Positions 48,654 to 59,146 of a DNA stretch of 64,000 nucleotides are shown here, one piece after another. The position numbers and the translations under genes are program-made. Position 1 is the stretch's first letter. The number at the start of each line of letters is the position of its first letter. Below the pieces are notes generated by a model. The model did not search any database. It was not told the DNA's origin and worked only from the letters and a program-made list of their open reading frames with translations. The DNA is from Neurospora tetrasperma FGSC 2508 (Eukaryota > Ascomycota > Sordariomycetes > Sordariales > Sordariaceae), in the NCBI RefSeq assembly GCF_000213175.1, contig NW_009799101.1:950077-1014076 (forward strand). Direction: 5' to 3'.

Positions 48654-49470
48654 AAAGGCGGAAAAGCTACAGCAACTCTTCGATAACCTCCCCTCTACCA
48701 CCTCCCGCACTGACCTCCTCCGCCTCTTCACACGGCACTTACTCATCGCCGAAGCGCGCAAATCCCACTGCCACGCTTTGCTCTTGGGAAGCAGCACCAC
48801 CGCCTTGGCCGAGTTGACGCTGTCCGAGACGGCCAAAGGGAGAGGGTTTTCGTTGCCGTGGCAGATCAATGATGGAGTGTTGGGTGTTCCTTCTTTCAGC
48901 CCTTCCTCCCCTTCCTCACCTTCGTCCGCCGACGCTGGCAAGACAAAGACGGAGGAGACAGGAATGCTGGTGTACCACCCCCTCCGTGACGCTCTCCGAA
49001 AAGAGCTGGTCACTTTCACGAAACTTGCCGGCGAGCCAACACCGATTGCGGATTTACTTCCCGAGACGGATTCGTCCACGACAACAGCAGCGGTGGTTTC
49101 TCACAAGGATTTAAGCATCGATGAGGTCATGGTTCGGTACTTTGCGGAGGTGGAGGAGAATTATCCGAGTATTGTGGCGAATGTGGCGAGGACGACGGGG
49201 AAGTTGATGAGGTTGTTTGGTGGTGCTGGTGTCGCGGATGAGGATGGGGACGGGGAAGGCGGTAAGGCAGCGGGAGAAGATGAAAGTGAGGATAATGACG
49301 AAGAGAGGTTGTGCGGGCTGTGTAGTATGCCGCTTGATGTGCTTGGAGATGAGCGGTGGAAGGGAGAGTTGGGAGAGGATAGTTATCGGGATGCTTTGGT
49401 GGTGGATGAGGGAGCGAGGAAGATGAAGCAGAGGATATGTTATGGGTGTGAGAGGTCGATTCGGGGGTAG
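47830..49470 (+). CDS. ncs2: cytoplasmic tRNA 2-thiolation protein NCS2/CTU2
   Basis: Partner of NCS6/CTU1 in 2-thiolation of wobble uridine U34 in cytosolic tRNAs for Lys, Glu and Gln. Exons 47830-47969 and 48063-49470, 93-nt intron, 515 aa. N-terminal Cys pairs CIKC (28, 31) and CRIC (46, 49) span the intron; a C-terminal pair set CGLC...CYGC ends the protein, matching the family. The core holds the PP-loop-like ATPase fold without the catalytic motif, including SLGASSAALLELL and the helical HALLLGSSTTALAELTL. Two low-complexity inserts are lineage features: a Gly-Ala run from (GGTGCT)n at 48337-48375 and a 12-13 residue Thr run from (ACG)n at 48617-48653. The intron donor is GTTCGT. A later in-frame ATG at 47869 is possible, but 47830 has a good context. 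Confidence 0.9.
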
Positions 49471-49974
49471 TTCATGGTGTCTGGCGTCTTGCCATGGGAC
49501 AAGGAAGATAGAGAGCATTCGACTGGCGTAGAAGGAGATACCATTAGACATTTTGCAAGGTATCGATAAGCTATAACGCTCTAATGTGTGGTGATTGTTA
49601 ACACCCTTTTCCCCTTTTCCCCCTTTTCAGGGGACTTGCTGGTGCTCCATCGACTGATGCTTAGGAGACGTTCATAAGCGTACAATATTCTTCACTTTCA
49701 TACAAAAGGCAAGCCCCTGCCTGCCGGCCTTTCCCTTCCGTATTAACGCCATATGCGCCTTCCTGCCAAACAGGGTTGATAAACAAATCCACACGTGCAC
49801 CATCCTGAGTGTCTATTGTTTAGTTCCTAAAATTCCCTTGTGGCCTCCTCTTCCTGCTCGGCTGTCCTTCATTCCAATGTATTGTGATGGCGCATTCAGG
49901 GGACCCTAACCCATACCGGCACATTATCCCTTGTTCAATCTCGATCTTACGAAACAGCTTCCCCTCCGAGGGTA
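49471..49974. other. convergent 3' flanks
   Basis: About 500 nt between convergent stop codons of ncs2 and the RRM-fold gene. No gene or notable repeat is visible. Confidence 0.6.
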
Positions 49975-51190
49975 CTAGTATCTCCCGCCGTTGCCATTGA
50001 AACCTCTGCCCTTTCTATTGCGGACCAGCTGGTCGCTATAAAGCCCGCCAGTGCCGCCGCCATTCATAGCTGCCGGTCCCCTGGGTGGCTGCCGTCCGTT
50101 GCCATTAGCCATCAGGTCGTCCTCCTCCATAGCGTCTTCGAAACCCAAAGTACCGTCAATCAGATCATCCTCGGGATAGTAGTCGTTCGAGCGTTGAGAG
50201 CGGGGGCCGGTGGGGGCGCGAGACGGAGGTAGCTGGGAGGTTAGGGGGTACGTAGGACCGCTTGGTTTGTGATACACACTAAGAACACGACCGTCGGCCT
50301 GGGCAAAAATTGTTAGCTTCTCTGGGGCTTGGTCAAGCGGAATGGGGGGTTTAAACTGACTGTCTGCTTGTCGAATGTAGCAATCACATTGTCGGCACCC
50401 TCCTTGCTTTCAAACACAATCTCGGCGATAACAATCGGGTGGTGCTTCATGATACGACAGCTGAGTATTAGGCCGCCAATGGGGGTCATGGCGTTCTCGA
50501 TATCGGCCGCTGTCGTTCCGGGAGCAAAGTTCTGCGCCATTACCGCAAAAGGTCCTGCCAGACCCCTGATTGTAAATCCCTTGCTGCTAGGACCCGTAGG
50601 AACTGACGCAGCTGCCGGTCCCTTGGGCGCATTGGCAGGGGCTTGGTGCTGTTGCTGGTGTTGCTGGCGCCTCTGTTGACCTTGCTGCCTGCGCTGATCC
50701 GACTGCTCCTGGAACTCATTCCTAATGATCGCCTCCGCCATCTGCGCAGCCCGCCTTTTCTGGCGGGGGTTACCCGCAGGTCCAGCATTTGGGTTGGTGA
50801 TGCGCGCCGCAAGGCCACCGGACTTGGGGGTATTGTTGGCGGACCTTGAGCCAGGACCAAGATCAACGGTCCATGAGCCGACTCTCTCGTTGTTGTTCTT
50901 CGAAGGTGCTGACTGGGGGCCGCCGCCGCGTTGCTGGAACAGACATGAAGGGTCAACGATTCTGAACGCATAGTAGCGCAATCTAGAGGGCCGCATTCCA
51001 AAAGTTGCGAGCATACCTTCTTGACGCCGGTGCGACTTGCAAGCGAACCACCGGTGGTCTGTTTGGGCGTCGAGACGGGCGTGCTGGTCCGGTTAAAGAT
51101 CCTGGCCGCGAGGGCCTCGTTCTTTTTCTTCTCGCGGTCCGCCTGAATGAGCTTTTGGAAGTCATCGGCGACCTTTCTATCTTTCCCCAT
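49975..51190 (-). CDS. RRM-fold nucleic-acid-binding protein
   Basis: Exons on the minus strand 51017-51190, 50361-50933, 49975-50298; introns of 83 and 62 nt, 356 aa. The N-terminus is charged (MGKDRKVADDFQKLIQAD) and may be helical. A Gly/Gln-rich disordered segment with repeated RRQQ follows. An RRM-like domain (about 185-260) has FTIRGLAGPFAVMAQN, ENAMTPIGGLILSCRI and AEIVFESKEGADNVIATFD elements. The tail is acidic (EDDLIDGTLGFEDAMEEDD), then RG/NG-rich, ending in GRGFNGNGGRY. The overall plan resembles mRNA-export adaptors of the YRA1/ALY class, but the RNP motifs are weak and I would not assign it. The second intron has a rare GTCAGT donor, required to keep the frame. Confidence 0.8.
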
Positions 51191-52241
51191 TGTGTCGGCG
51201 AGAGTTGACTGATGCTGTAGAAAGTGCGGTCGGTCGAAAGAAGTTAGTGAGGCGGAATGTCCGAGTAATCGCCGAAGGACGGTCGCGGATGGTTGTAATG
51301 CTGCAGGATATGAACAGGATACGTTGTCGATGGGGGTTGTTGGAGTTAAATCTTGGCTGATGAGTGATGCGCCAATTCTTTTGGATTTCCGGTTGGAGTT
51401 TGCATTCACAGGGCAGCTGCGCAGGAGGGCGACAAAGGTTCAAAGCTCAAGTAAGGTAACCCAAGGTATGGGACGGTAAAGAATGAGGGAGCAGCGAGCG
51501 CGGGAGGCGTGTCTTTAGGTATATTCTTAGCCGTGGGGTGTCGCGTCAGGAGTTCTGCTTCCCGCTTCACTTGACCCTTGGGCGCCCTGCAACGCCGATC
51601 ACTGCCAAGCGTCAAGCGCACATGGATTGAAGCTCAAGCACAGACCTCTGCACTTTGCTGTGTACTTAGGTTACTCTTACAGTCTGATACGTACCTACAT
51701 TGAAGTCCCGATAACCGCTTGGGATGCTGTTTCCTCACTGCTGTGTACTTGTAACATCAACCACAATACTACCTACCTACGGTTTACCTCTTCTTGGAGA
51801 TCTCATCATCGCTATACACGTGACAGGAGGAAGGAAGCTGCTGGGCGCATTCGGCCTTGCTCAACAAGGTTGAAGTCACCAAGCTCAAGGACCATTTCTA
51901 ATTAATTTCCTGCATCTTCTTTGGCCAGCGGATACCAGCCCGTCTATTGTTCCTAGCATCTGAGATAAGGAACGGTCTGTTTACATTGACTTTTTATCGT
52001 CTTATGCAAAACAGTTCAACAACCAAAAAAGTAAACTTGAATTCTATCCTTCATAGTACGGTGACATGGTGGTATGTGCGAAACCGGCTCCCATATGTAC
52101 ACAGCTTATGTACAAGGAAGGATCAATAACCCCTTTGTTCTCCCTCTTTCTCGATACATGGAGCAAACCCCGTCACTCCAAAATGCTTCAAGTCCCCCTC
52201 AACCTTCTTCCCGCGCAGCAACACCACCCAACAGATCTGTA

Positions 52242-52275
<34 letters not shown>

Positions 52276-52340
52276 GCCGTAGATGAACAGAGACATCTTT
52301 ACCCAAATCAAACACACGCCCTACTTTCTTGCTTGCTCCT
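51191..52340. other. spacer with (TA)n tract
   Basis: About 1.15 kb upstream of the RRM-fold gene and downstream of the transporter gene. It includes the leader of the former (ATG-free for about 200 nt) and a (TA)n microsatellite. No gene supported. Confidence 0.6.
52245..52274. repeat. (TA)n microsatellite
   Basis: About 15 TA units, 67 nt downstream of the transporter stop codon on the minus strand, so probably within its 3' UTR. Confidence 0.92.
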
Positions 52341-54074
52341 TTACTTATGCTTATGATGCTCATGGTCATGATCATGCCCATGTTCCTCTCCCTCACCAAC
52401 AACAACCTCCTCCTCCTCCGGCTCCGGACTAGTCTTGGGACTAACATCCCCCGGAATAAACTCATCAAACTTCTTGATCTTCGCCGCCCCATCCTCCTTA
52501 GGTACGAACCGTATCCTGACCTTCCTCACACCCCTCACCTTGGCGCCCACCTGCGTCCTCACCGCATCTTCCACCTCCCGCACGTCCTCCACAGTCCACA
52601 TGTTGGGTACCGCCAGCTCAATATCCAGTAAATAATTCTGACCGCTCTTAACACCCGTGATCTCGACGACTTCCACCTCGTGGCCCTCGGATACCCCCTG
52701 AAGGGCCCTGAGACATTGTTTGCGGACTGAATGTTTGACTTCGTCGTCGACGGAGCGGTCGGCAAGCTCGTAGAGGGCAGAAACCGTGTTGGAGTAGCCG
52801 GCTTTGATGACGAGGAGGGAGATGAGAAGGCCACCGACGGGGTCGAGCCAGGAGGCGTTGTGAAGGAAGTTGGCACCGAGAATGGCGGCGAGGGTGACGA
52901 TACCGGTAAGGGAGTCGACACGGTGGTGTACCGCGTTGGAGGCTAGGACGGAGGATTTACGTTCACGGGCTACTTTCATTGCTGGAAAGGGGGAACATGG
53001 TGTTAGTAGGAGTTGTGGGAGGTGAAATTGGGAAAGGGGTAGAGAGGGGGATAGAGAGAAAGGGGACGGAAACATACTAGCATGGTAAAGCCATTCCTTG
53101 ACGGCCACCGTACCGGCTGCCAACCAAGCAGCATGCAAACTGGGACCTTCGGCACTCACACCATGGTGGTGATGGTGTCCATGGCCGTGACCGTGTGCGT
53201 GTTCCAGCAGTTGCGCCGCAGCGGCCGGGTCGAGGAAGAAGTGCGCATAGAGAGAGGTGCAGCTGTTCATGCACATAAAGAGGCCACCAAACAGGAGCAT
53301 GCTCGACACACCCAGCGACCCCAAGCTCTCGACCTTGCCGAAGCCGAGGGGGAAGTTTTCGGTTGGCGGGCGCAAGCTCCACGAGACGGTCGCGAGCGTC
53401 AAAATGTCCGAGGCGAGATCGGTCAAGCTGTGCCAGGCGTCGGCGACCATGGATTGCGAGTTGAAGGCGTAGCCGCCCAGCCCTTTTGCGATGGCCATGC
53501 CCAGATTGGAGTAGAGGCCGAGCCGGGTGATGCGCACACCGGCGTCGGCCTTGTTTCGCGAGGTCAGGTAGACATTGTCGTGGTGATGGTGGTGATGGCC
53601 GAGGCCGTGGGAGTGGCCGGCGTGGCCTCGAGATTGGGTGGGCGTGGTCATGACTGCTGTCCTCGTTGTTGTTGTTGTTGTCCTCCTCCGTGGTCGTAGG
53701 AGTTGGGAGAGAAGGGACGGATAAGGGGGGTTGCTCGAAGAGGAGACAGGGATCAAAGAGCGTCGTAAGCGATCTTCGAAGGAGCGACTGTTTGAGTAAG
53801 TGTCGAAACAGCGACTAGGAGGAATAGGAGTTGTGGTGGTTGGTGTGGTGGTGGAGGTATGTGTCCCCAAGCATTGGCGTTGCAGTAGGAGTTCAAGGCG
53901 AGGTGTCCTCCTCGACGAAGTGGCAGACGAGCTAAACGGAAGCAGGCTCCGGGGTCGTTTCGAGACGCAAACGGCGGGATGGAAGTGATGGGCAGCAGTG
54001 GGCGCAAGCGCAGTGTCACGGAGGCGCACCAGCGGGGCCGTACATTGCCTACTTGTACACGAAAGAGAAGGCAT
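52341..54074 (-). CDS. cation-efflux (CDF) transporter, MMT-like
   Basis: Divalent metal exporter of the cation diffusion facilitator family, closest in pattern to the mitochondrial MMT1/2 iron transporters. Exons on the minus strand 53078-54074 and 52981-52341; 545 aa after removing a 96-nt intron with a perfect CTAAC branch site. The ATG at 54074 begins a long Ser/Arg/Thr-rich, acid-poor region (about 1-200) suited to mitochondrial targeting. Then come GHAGHSHGLGHHHHHHD, membrane helices with the metal site ADAWHSLTDLASD, a His-rich loop HGHGHHHHHG, and KVARERKSSVLASNAVHHRVDSLTG with the second metal-site residues. The cytosolic-domain equivalent ends with a His-rich tail (HGHDHDHEHHKHK). 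An ATG at the GHAGHS block would instead give a protein without a presequence, so location is not certain. Confidence 0.9.
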   Translation of the reverse strand: MPSLSCTSRQCTAPLVRLRDTALAPTAAHHFHPAVCVSKRPRSLLPFSSSATSSRRTPRLELLLQRQCLGTHTSTTTPTTTTPIPPSRCFDTYSNSRSFEDRLRRSLIPVSSSSNPPYPSLLSQLLRPRRRTTTTTTRTAVMTTPTQSRGHAGHSHGLGHHHHHHDNVYLTSRNKADAGVRITRLGLYSNLGMAIAKGLGGYAFNSQSMVADAWHSLTDLASDILTLATVSWSLRPPTENFPLGFGKVESLGSLGVSSMLLFGGLFMCMNSCTSLYAHFFLDPAAAAQLLEHAHGHGHGHHHHHGVSAEGPSLHAAWLAAGTVAVKEWLYHASMFPSPFSLSPSLPLSQFHLPQLLLTPCSPFPAMKVARERKSSVLASNAVHHRVDSLTGIVTLAAILGANFLHNASWLDPVGGLLISLLVIKAGYSNTVSALYELADRSVDDEVKHSVRKQCLRALQGVSEGHEVEVVEITGVKSGQNYLLDIELAVPNMWTVEDVREVEDAVRTQVGAKVRGVRKVRIRFVPKEDGAAKIKKFDEFIPGDVSPKTSPEPEEEEVVVGEGEEHGHDHDHEHHKHK

Positions 54075-55523
54075 CAAAAAGGGAAAAAAAGAAGAAGAGA
54101 GGGACGAACGCCTAAGAGTCAAGAGAGAGAGATTAGTATCTGACGCGCGTACGGTAGCCACTTGCAGTACCGTATGAGCAAGGGACCGTCTGGATGAGAC
54201 GTGGCAGGGGGAATTGTTGGAGACCAAGGGATGCCGCAATGCAGTCGTACGTCAGATAGGTACGTGGACAGAATGGCGGAGAGAGAGCTTTAAGTTGTGA
54301 GTGGGACGGAGTCTCCAGCAATTCCAGATCGAGTATTGAGGACGGTGATGCTGTGGTTCCTGGATTGGAGGAGTGATTCAATGTAACGAAATCGCATTTA
54401 CAAGTCAAGTTTGAGAGGCCGGGAAAGGGTTCAAATCGTTTCCCGTTGGGAACCGTTCCCTTGGCTCCCTGTTCCCACTCGCATTGGGTCTGATCGGCCT
54501 TTCTGCTTCAAGTCATGTCATGGCCAGACCCGGACACGGGATCGGACCGGGCAAGCGGGCAGGCAGGCCAACGTCACTGGCGTCTTCTCTCTCTCACGAT
54601 GCGGGAATCGGAGAGGGGCCATCAGGGCAGCCGGAACCTAGACTAGAGTCCACCATGGCCCGGCTCAGAATGGGACGACGCGAATGCCATGACGCGGCAC
54701 ATCTTGGCCCGCAAACTGAAGCCCTTGCAGCGGAATTGGGAACCTTTATGGTCAAGTGTCCCTTGCCGAATCTGGCCTACAGTTGTCCGGCAGGTGTTAT
54801 GGTGGGGTATATGGTACTGTGTAAGTTGGAGGGACCTGGACCCTGAAGGCCCAAGCTTCTCTTATTCACCTGGGACTCCGGAATACCTGATGATACAGCG
54901 TGCGCATTATTAGTCTTATATTGCTACTTCACTCAATGCTTTCCGTCATAACCTTCGGAATTCACAGTCTAGTGTTCTGTACGTATTTCCAATAGAAAGT
55001 CGTGATACTATGGTCGGGTGGTGTGGTTGATACATATCAGTAGGTGGCCCTAGGTACAAAAGAGGGACACAGTTCGGGAAAGCAACCTTTAAATCAGACA
55101 ATTGAAAGGAGTGTATAAAGCGTCCAAGAAGCATTGTGGCAGCTTCATGAATGAAAGTTTCTATTCAATTGAATTGTGATCAAATTGGGCAGAGGATGTT
55201 GTCAAGTCCAATTGACGACCGCACTACAAACACATCTACCAATCCCCAAGTACCTCCACGCCAAGACATCCCGTCCGACACTTGCAGTGTGTTGCAAGCT
55301 CCGAACGAACACCTAACCCAGGAAATCTCCAAAACAACCTTGATAGCTTTCAGTTTTGGAGTTTCTTCCACGCATCAAGAGAAGAACTTTCTAGCTCTGG
55401 AAATCTTGAACGACATCTTCACATCGACTCAGGAAACGTGCCCTCGACCCTAAAGTCTACCCACGGTTACGCTTCGAGCGATCACGAATCACAAACAGGC
55501 CTTCGCGATAGCCCACACTCAAC
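54075..55523. promoter_or_regulatory. divergent promoter region, CDF gene / CDK gene
   Basis: 1.45 kb between divergent starts. The CDF side is ATG-free for about 320 nt on the minus strand and the CDK side for about 370 nt on the plus strand. No gene or recognised factor site. Confidence 0.55.
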
Positions 55524-57073
55524 ATGACAGGCAAGGGCAAGTCTCGCTGGGCAGACAGCGCAGAAGACGCCGCGCTCGAAGCCCAGTTGAAGAAGGAAAA
55601 GGAGGAGAAGAAGCGCCTAAAGGCCGAGAAGGCGCGCAAAGCCGAAGCCGAAAAGAAGAAGCGCGAAGCAGAAGCTGCGGCGGCGGCACAACGACAACAG
55701 CAACAACAACAAACCGGTGACGATGACGACGCCAATGGGCCCCCGGCCAAGCGACGAAGACTCTCTCCCGACCGCGACGTAGCAGCAGCACCGACAGCGA
55801 GCAGTAATGACAGCAGCAAACTACTACGTTTCGAAGGCGGCCGATTCGGCAAGTGTCGCAGCGTCGAAAACTACGATAAGCTTAACGACATCGAGGAGGG
55901 CGCATACGGCTGGGTGGCGCGGGCGCGCGAGATTGAGACCGGCAAGGTCGTTGCGCTGAAGCGACTCAAGATTGATCCGAAGGATCGCAGCGGTCTGCCC
56001 GTCACTGGCTTGCGGGAGATTCAGATCTTGAAGGACTGCAGTCACAGGAACATCGTCAAGCTCAAGGAGGTGGTGGTGGGCGACGACACGAGCAAGATTG
56101 AGAAGTAGGCTACAATCCCTTTCTCTACTTCGCCGTTTCTTTCTTCATATTCTGTCGGGAAATCGACTAACGACTATCCCACAGCATCTTTATCGTCCTC
56201 GAATTTCTCGAACACGACCTCAAGTCCATCCTCGAAGACATGCCCGAGCCCTTCCTCGCCTCCGAAGTCAAGACCCTCCTCCTCCAACTCTGCTCCGGCA
56301 TCGCCTACCTGCACTCGCATTACATTCTACACCGGGACCTCAAGACCTCCAATTTATTGCTCAACAACCGGGGCCAGCTCAAGATCGCCGACTTTGGCAT
56401 GGCCCGCTACGTGCCCGACCCTCCACCACCCAAACTGACCCAGCTGGTCGTCACTCTATGGTACCGCGCTCCGGAACTCCTCCTCGGCGCGGCCCGCTAC
56501 GGGCCCGAAATCGACATGTGGTCCGTGGGGTGTATCTTCGGCGAGCTCCTAACCCGCGAACCCTTACTACAAGGCAAAAACGAAGTCGACGAGCTCACCA
56601 AAATCTTTGAACTCTGCGGTCTTCCGACAGACGAGTCATGGCCTGGTTTCCGCCGTTTACCCAACGCCCGCTCTTTACGCCTACCCTCTTCTTCTTCTTC
56701 CTCTTCTTCCTCTAAACCCCCCTCCACGGGGGCCCTAATCCGCGCCAAATTCCCCCTTCTAACCGCCGCCGGCGTCTCTTTGCTTGCCTCCCTCTTATCG
56801 CTAAACCCCTCCCGTCGCCCGACAGCGTCGGAAATGCTGGAGCACGAATACTTCCGCCAGGATCCGAAGCCGAAACAGGAGGCCATGTTCCCTACTTTCC
56901 CCAGCAAAGCGGGACAGGAAAAGAGGAGACGGAGAGAGACGCCGAATGCGCCCCAACGGGGCCAAAAGGTACAGGATCTGGGCCAGGTGGATTTTAGTTC
57001 GCTGGGTGGGATTTTTGGGAGTGGGAGGGAGAGGGAGGAGAGGGGTGGGGGGTTTAGTTTGAGAATGGTTTAG
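55524..57073 (+). CDS. cyclin-dependent kinase, CDK11/PITSLRE-like
   Basis: Nuclear CDK related to CDK11 (S. pombe Ppk23), linked in other fungi to Mediator and transcription control. Exons 55524-56104 and 56185-57073, 80-nt intron, 489 aa. The first 105 residues are a Lys/Glu/Ala-rich coiled coil plus a nuclear-localisation-like PAKRRRLS. Kinase landmarks: EEGAYGWV, VALK Lys146, the cyclin-binding helix PVTGLREIQIL (PITSLRE equivalent), HRDLKTSN Asp245, DFG Asp263, T-loop Thr284 in VVTLWYRAPE, and GCIFGELL. A Ser run from (TTC)n lies near 56690-56715. The C-tail is basic, then Gly-rich. The intron donor is a rare GTAGGC; without splicing the frame stops at once. Confidence 0.93.
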
Positions 57074-58153
57074 AGGGCTGGGGTATGGGACAAGGCTTGG
57101 TTTTGTGTTCCGAAGGATTGGACGTAGTGGGTTGCGAGCGTGTTTGTTTCTTGTCCGTCTCTGGTGGACGTGAGTGTTTTGAGGGTTGATGGGCGTTGCA
57201 GCGTTTAGGGAAATTATTAGTTCCCTGTATAATGTGAGACGACGGACAAGTCATCGGACAACATTAGATGAGCCAGGTACAGAGTGTCTAGACTGATTGG
57301 GACGGCGGCAGCATTTGTGTTTCCGTATGTTACAACCTGCGATCTGTATGTATTCTATCCAGTTGGGCGGTAAAAAGTAGAGACCCGGATGCTGGCGTAT
57401 AATTACAGCCGCATAATACTATATCATTCGAGGTACGGCGTTTACCCTCGCACCGTGTTCTTGAGTTATAATGATCTGATCTATGATACCCGCCATATAC
57501 AACAACGTCAAGATGCAGCACATAGGAATGAATCATCGTGTTAGGTTACACCTTTATATTGAGGCTCTCATGAAAGTGAACGGATAATGCAATGCCTTTT
57601 TCTTCTAGTCCAACAGACAATCATGCTTCGCTTCAAACTTCTCTCTCCCCATGTCTTCTTCTTCTCCTCCTGCTCCTTTTAATCCATGGAAACAATTCCT
57701 AGCATAAGCCAAAAGACAAAAAACCGACGCCGCATCCATTGCCGTTTGCGCGTAAACACACTCGACTCGACTCCATTCAATGATTATGTGCGTATGTGTG
57801 GCGTACTGCGTGCTTGCTGACCGACTGTGACCGACTGGCGGGAAACATGGGATTAGCGATTAGAAAGGCCAGAAAGCAATGCCAACACACGCTCAACTCC
57901 TTCCTTTTCTTCTCGCAAGCAAAACAAAATTCAACCATCCAACAAACTCTATTACAAAAACATTAGCCAAAGATTCCACCCTCCATGCCATTCCATACCA
58001 CGGCCGTTATCCTTCCATAGTCTCTCGCGTCTCTTCCAGTTCCAGCTCCACATGATTCAGCATAGTTCGATCGGTAGCTCAGAGTCTCATTTGTCCTTTA
58101 TTCTTTTTTGTCATCAACATATTCCAGTCAACCAACAATTCGACAGTAGGTTC
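57074..58153. other. convergent 3' flanks
   Basis: About 1.1 kb between convergent stop codons, C/T-rich from about 57600 on. No gene supported. Confidence 0.55.
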
Positions 58154-59146
58154 TCAAATGAGTCCGCCAAACCCGGTCACGAACCAAGTGAAGCTGAAAA
58201 CCGTGACCACGCTCATGGCCACCACCGCGCCGAACGCCCGCTTATCGATATCAGAAACACCGCCACTGCAGGTCGCGCACACCCAGCCGCTGGAAAGGGG
58301 GGTGTACGGCTGCGGCGTGTACAGAGTAAAAGTGAAGCCGGCGAAGGGTGCGAGATAGCCAGCCTCGGAAGTCGCGGTGAGGCTCGAGTCGGAGTCGTAA
58401 ATAATCAGCGTGTACTTAGCCACCAGCAGCGGATTCTCAACGTTCTGGGTCTGGTAAGCCTGCGTGTCCCAGGTGAAGGAGCCCGGGGTGGCGTAGGTCA
58501 TGTTCTGCGTGAGCGTCCAGGTCGCCGAGGCGTCGCTGCACGAGACGAGCACGTCAACGGCCGTGGGCGTGGCCTGAACGTTGGTGTAGTTCCAGCCCCA
58601 GGTAATGTAGTCGCCGATCTTGTAGAGCTGGGAGCCAGCGAAGGCCGAGGGGGTGATCATGGTGATGGAGCCTGGCGGGTCTTGCGGGTCGAAGGTCTTG
58701 TGCTTGGTCGTTGTGGCCTTGGTACCCGTCTTCGTCTTGGTGCCGGTGCCGGTGCCGGTGCCGGAGTCACTTTCGGAGAGCAGGCCGGTGTTGTAGTTGG
58801 TGCTTATTGGGCCCCCCTTCTTCGTTGTGGTGGGGGGCGCGGTGGTTGTGGCATCTTGGTTATCGCTGGCGCTGCCTGTAGGCTTCGCCGTGTCTTTCGC
58901 TGTCGCTGTTGGTGCTGGCGCTTCGGAAGATGCTGCGATTGATCCAGGTCAGTTGATGCACGGTTCGGCACGGGTTTGGATGAACCCCGGTGAGTCCGTC
59001 TTAAACATACCTGGCTCTGGGTCTGCCCTCACGACAAGGGAGTCAATCTCTGGAAGAAACCTAGGCCATAGCCCAGAAGCGGACGCAATAGGTGACAAAG
59101 AGAGCAATGCGACGGCCAGTTGGCCAACAGAGAGTGATGTCCTCAT
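58154..59146 (-). CDS. secreted/membrane-anchored DUF7137-type protein
   Basis: Predicted cell-surface or ER-lumen protein of unknown function. Exons on the minus strand 59011-59146 and 58154-58932, 78-nt intron, 304 aa. A signal peptide is evident (MRTSLSVGQLAVALLSLSPIASA). A Thr/Ser/Lys-rich stalk contains GTGTGTGTKTKTGTK. The conserved domain (about 125-280) runs from SITMITPSAFAGSQLYKIGD through ITWGWNYTNVQATPTAVDVL, FTWDTQAYQT, YTLIIYDSDS and LYTPQPYTPL to WVCATCSGG. A final hydrophobic segment (AVVAMSVVTVFSFTWFVTGF) is a single-pass anchor or GPI-type tail. This order matches the fungal DUF7137 family from memory. The ATG follows about 685 nt without ATG on the coding strand. Confidence 0.85.

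Noticed and set aside
54420-54450. GGTTCAAATCG resembling a tRNA T-arm
   Set aside because: The flanking stem does not pair and no acceptor or D-arm is present.
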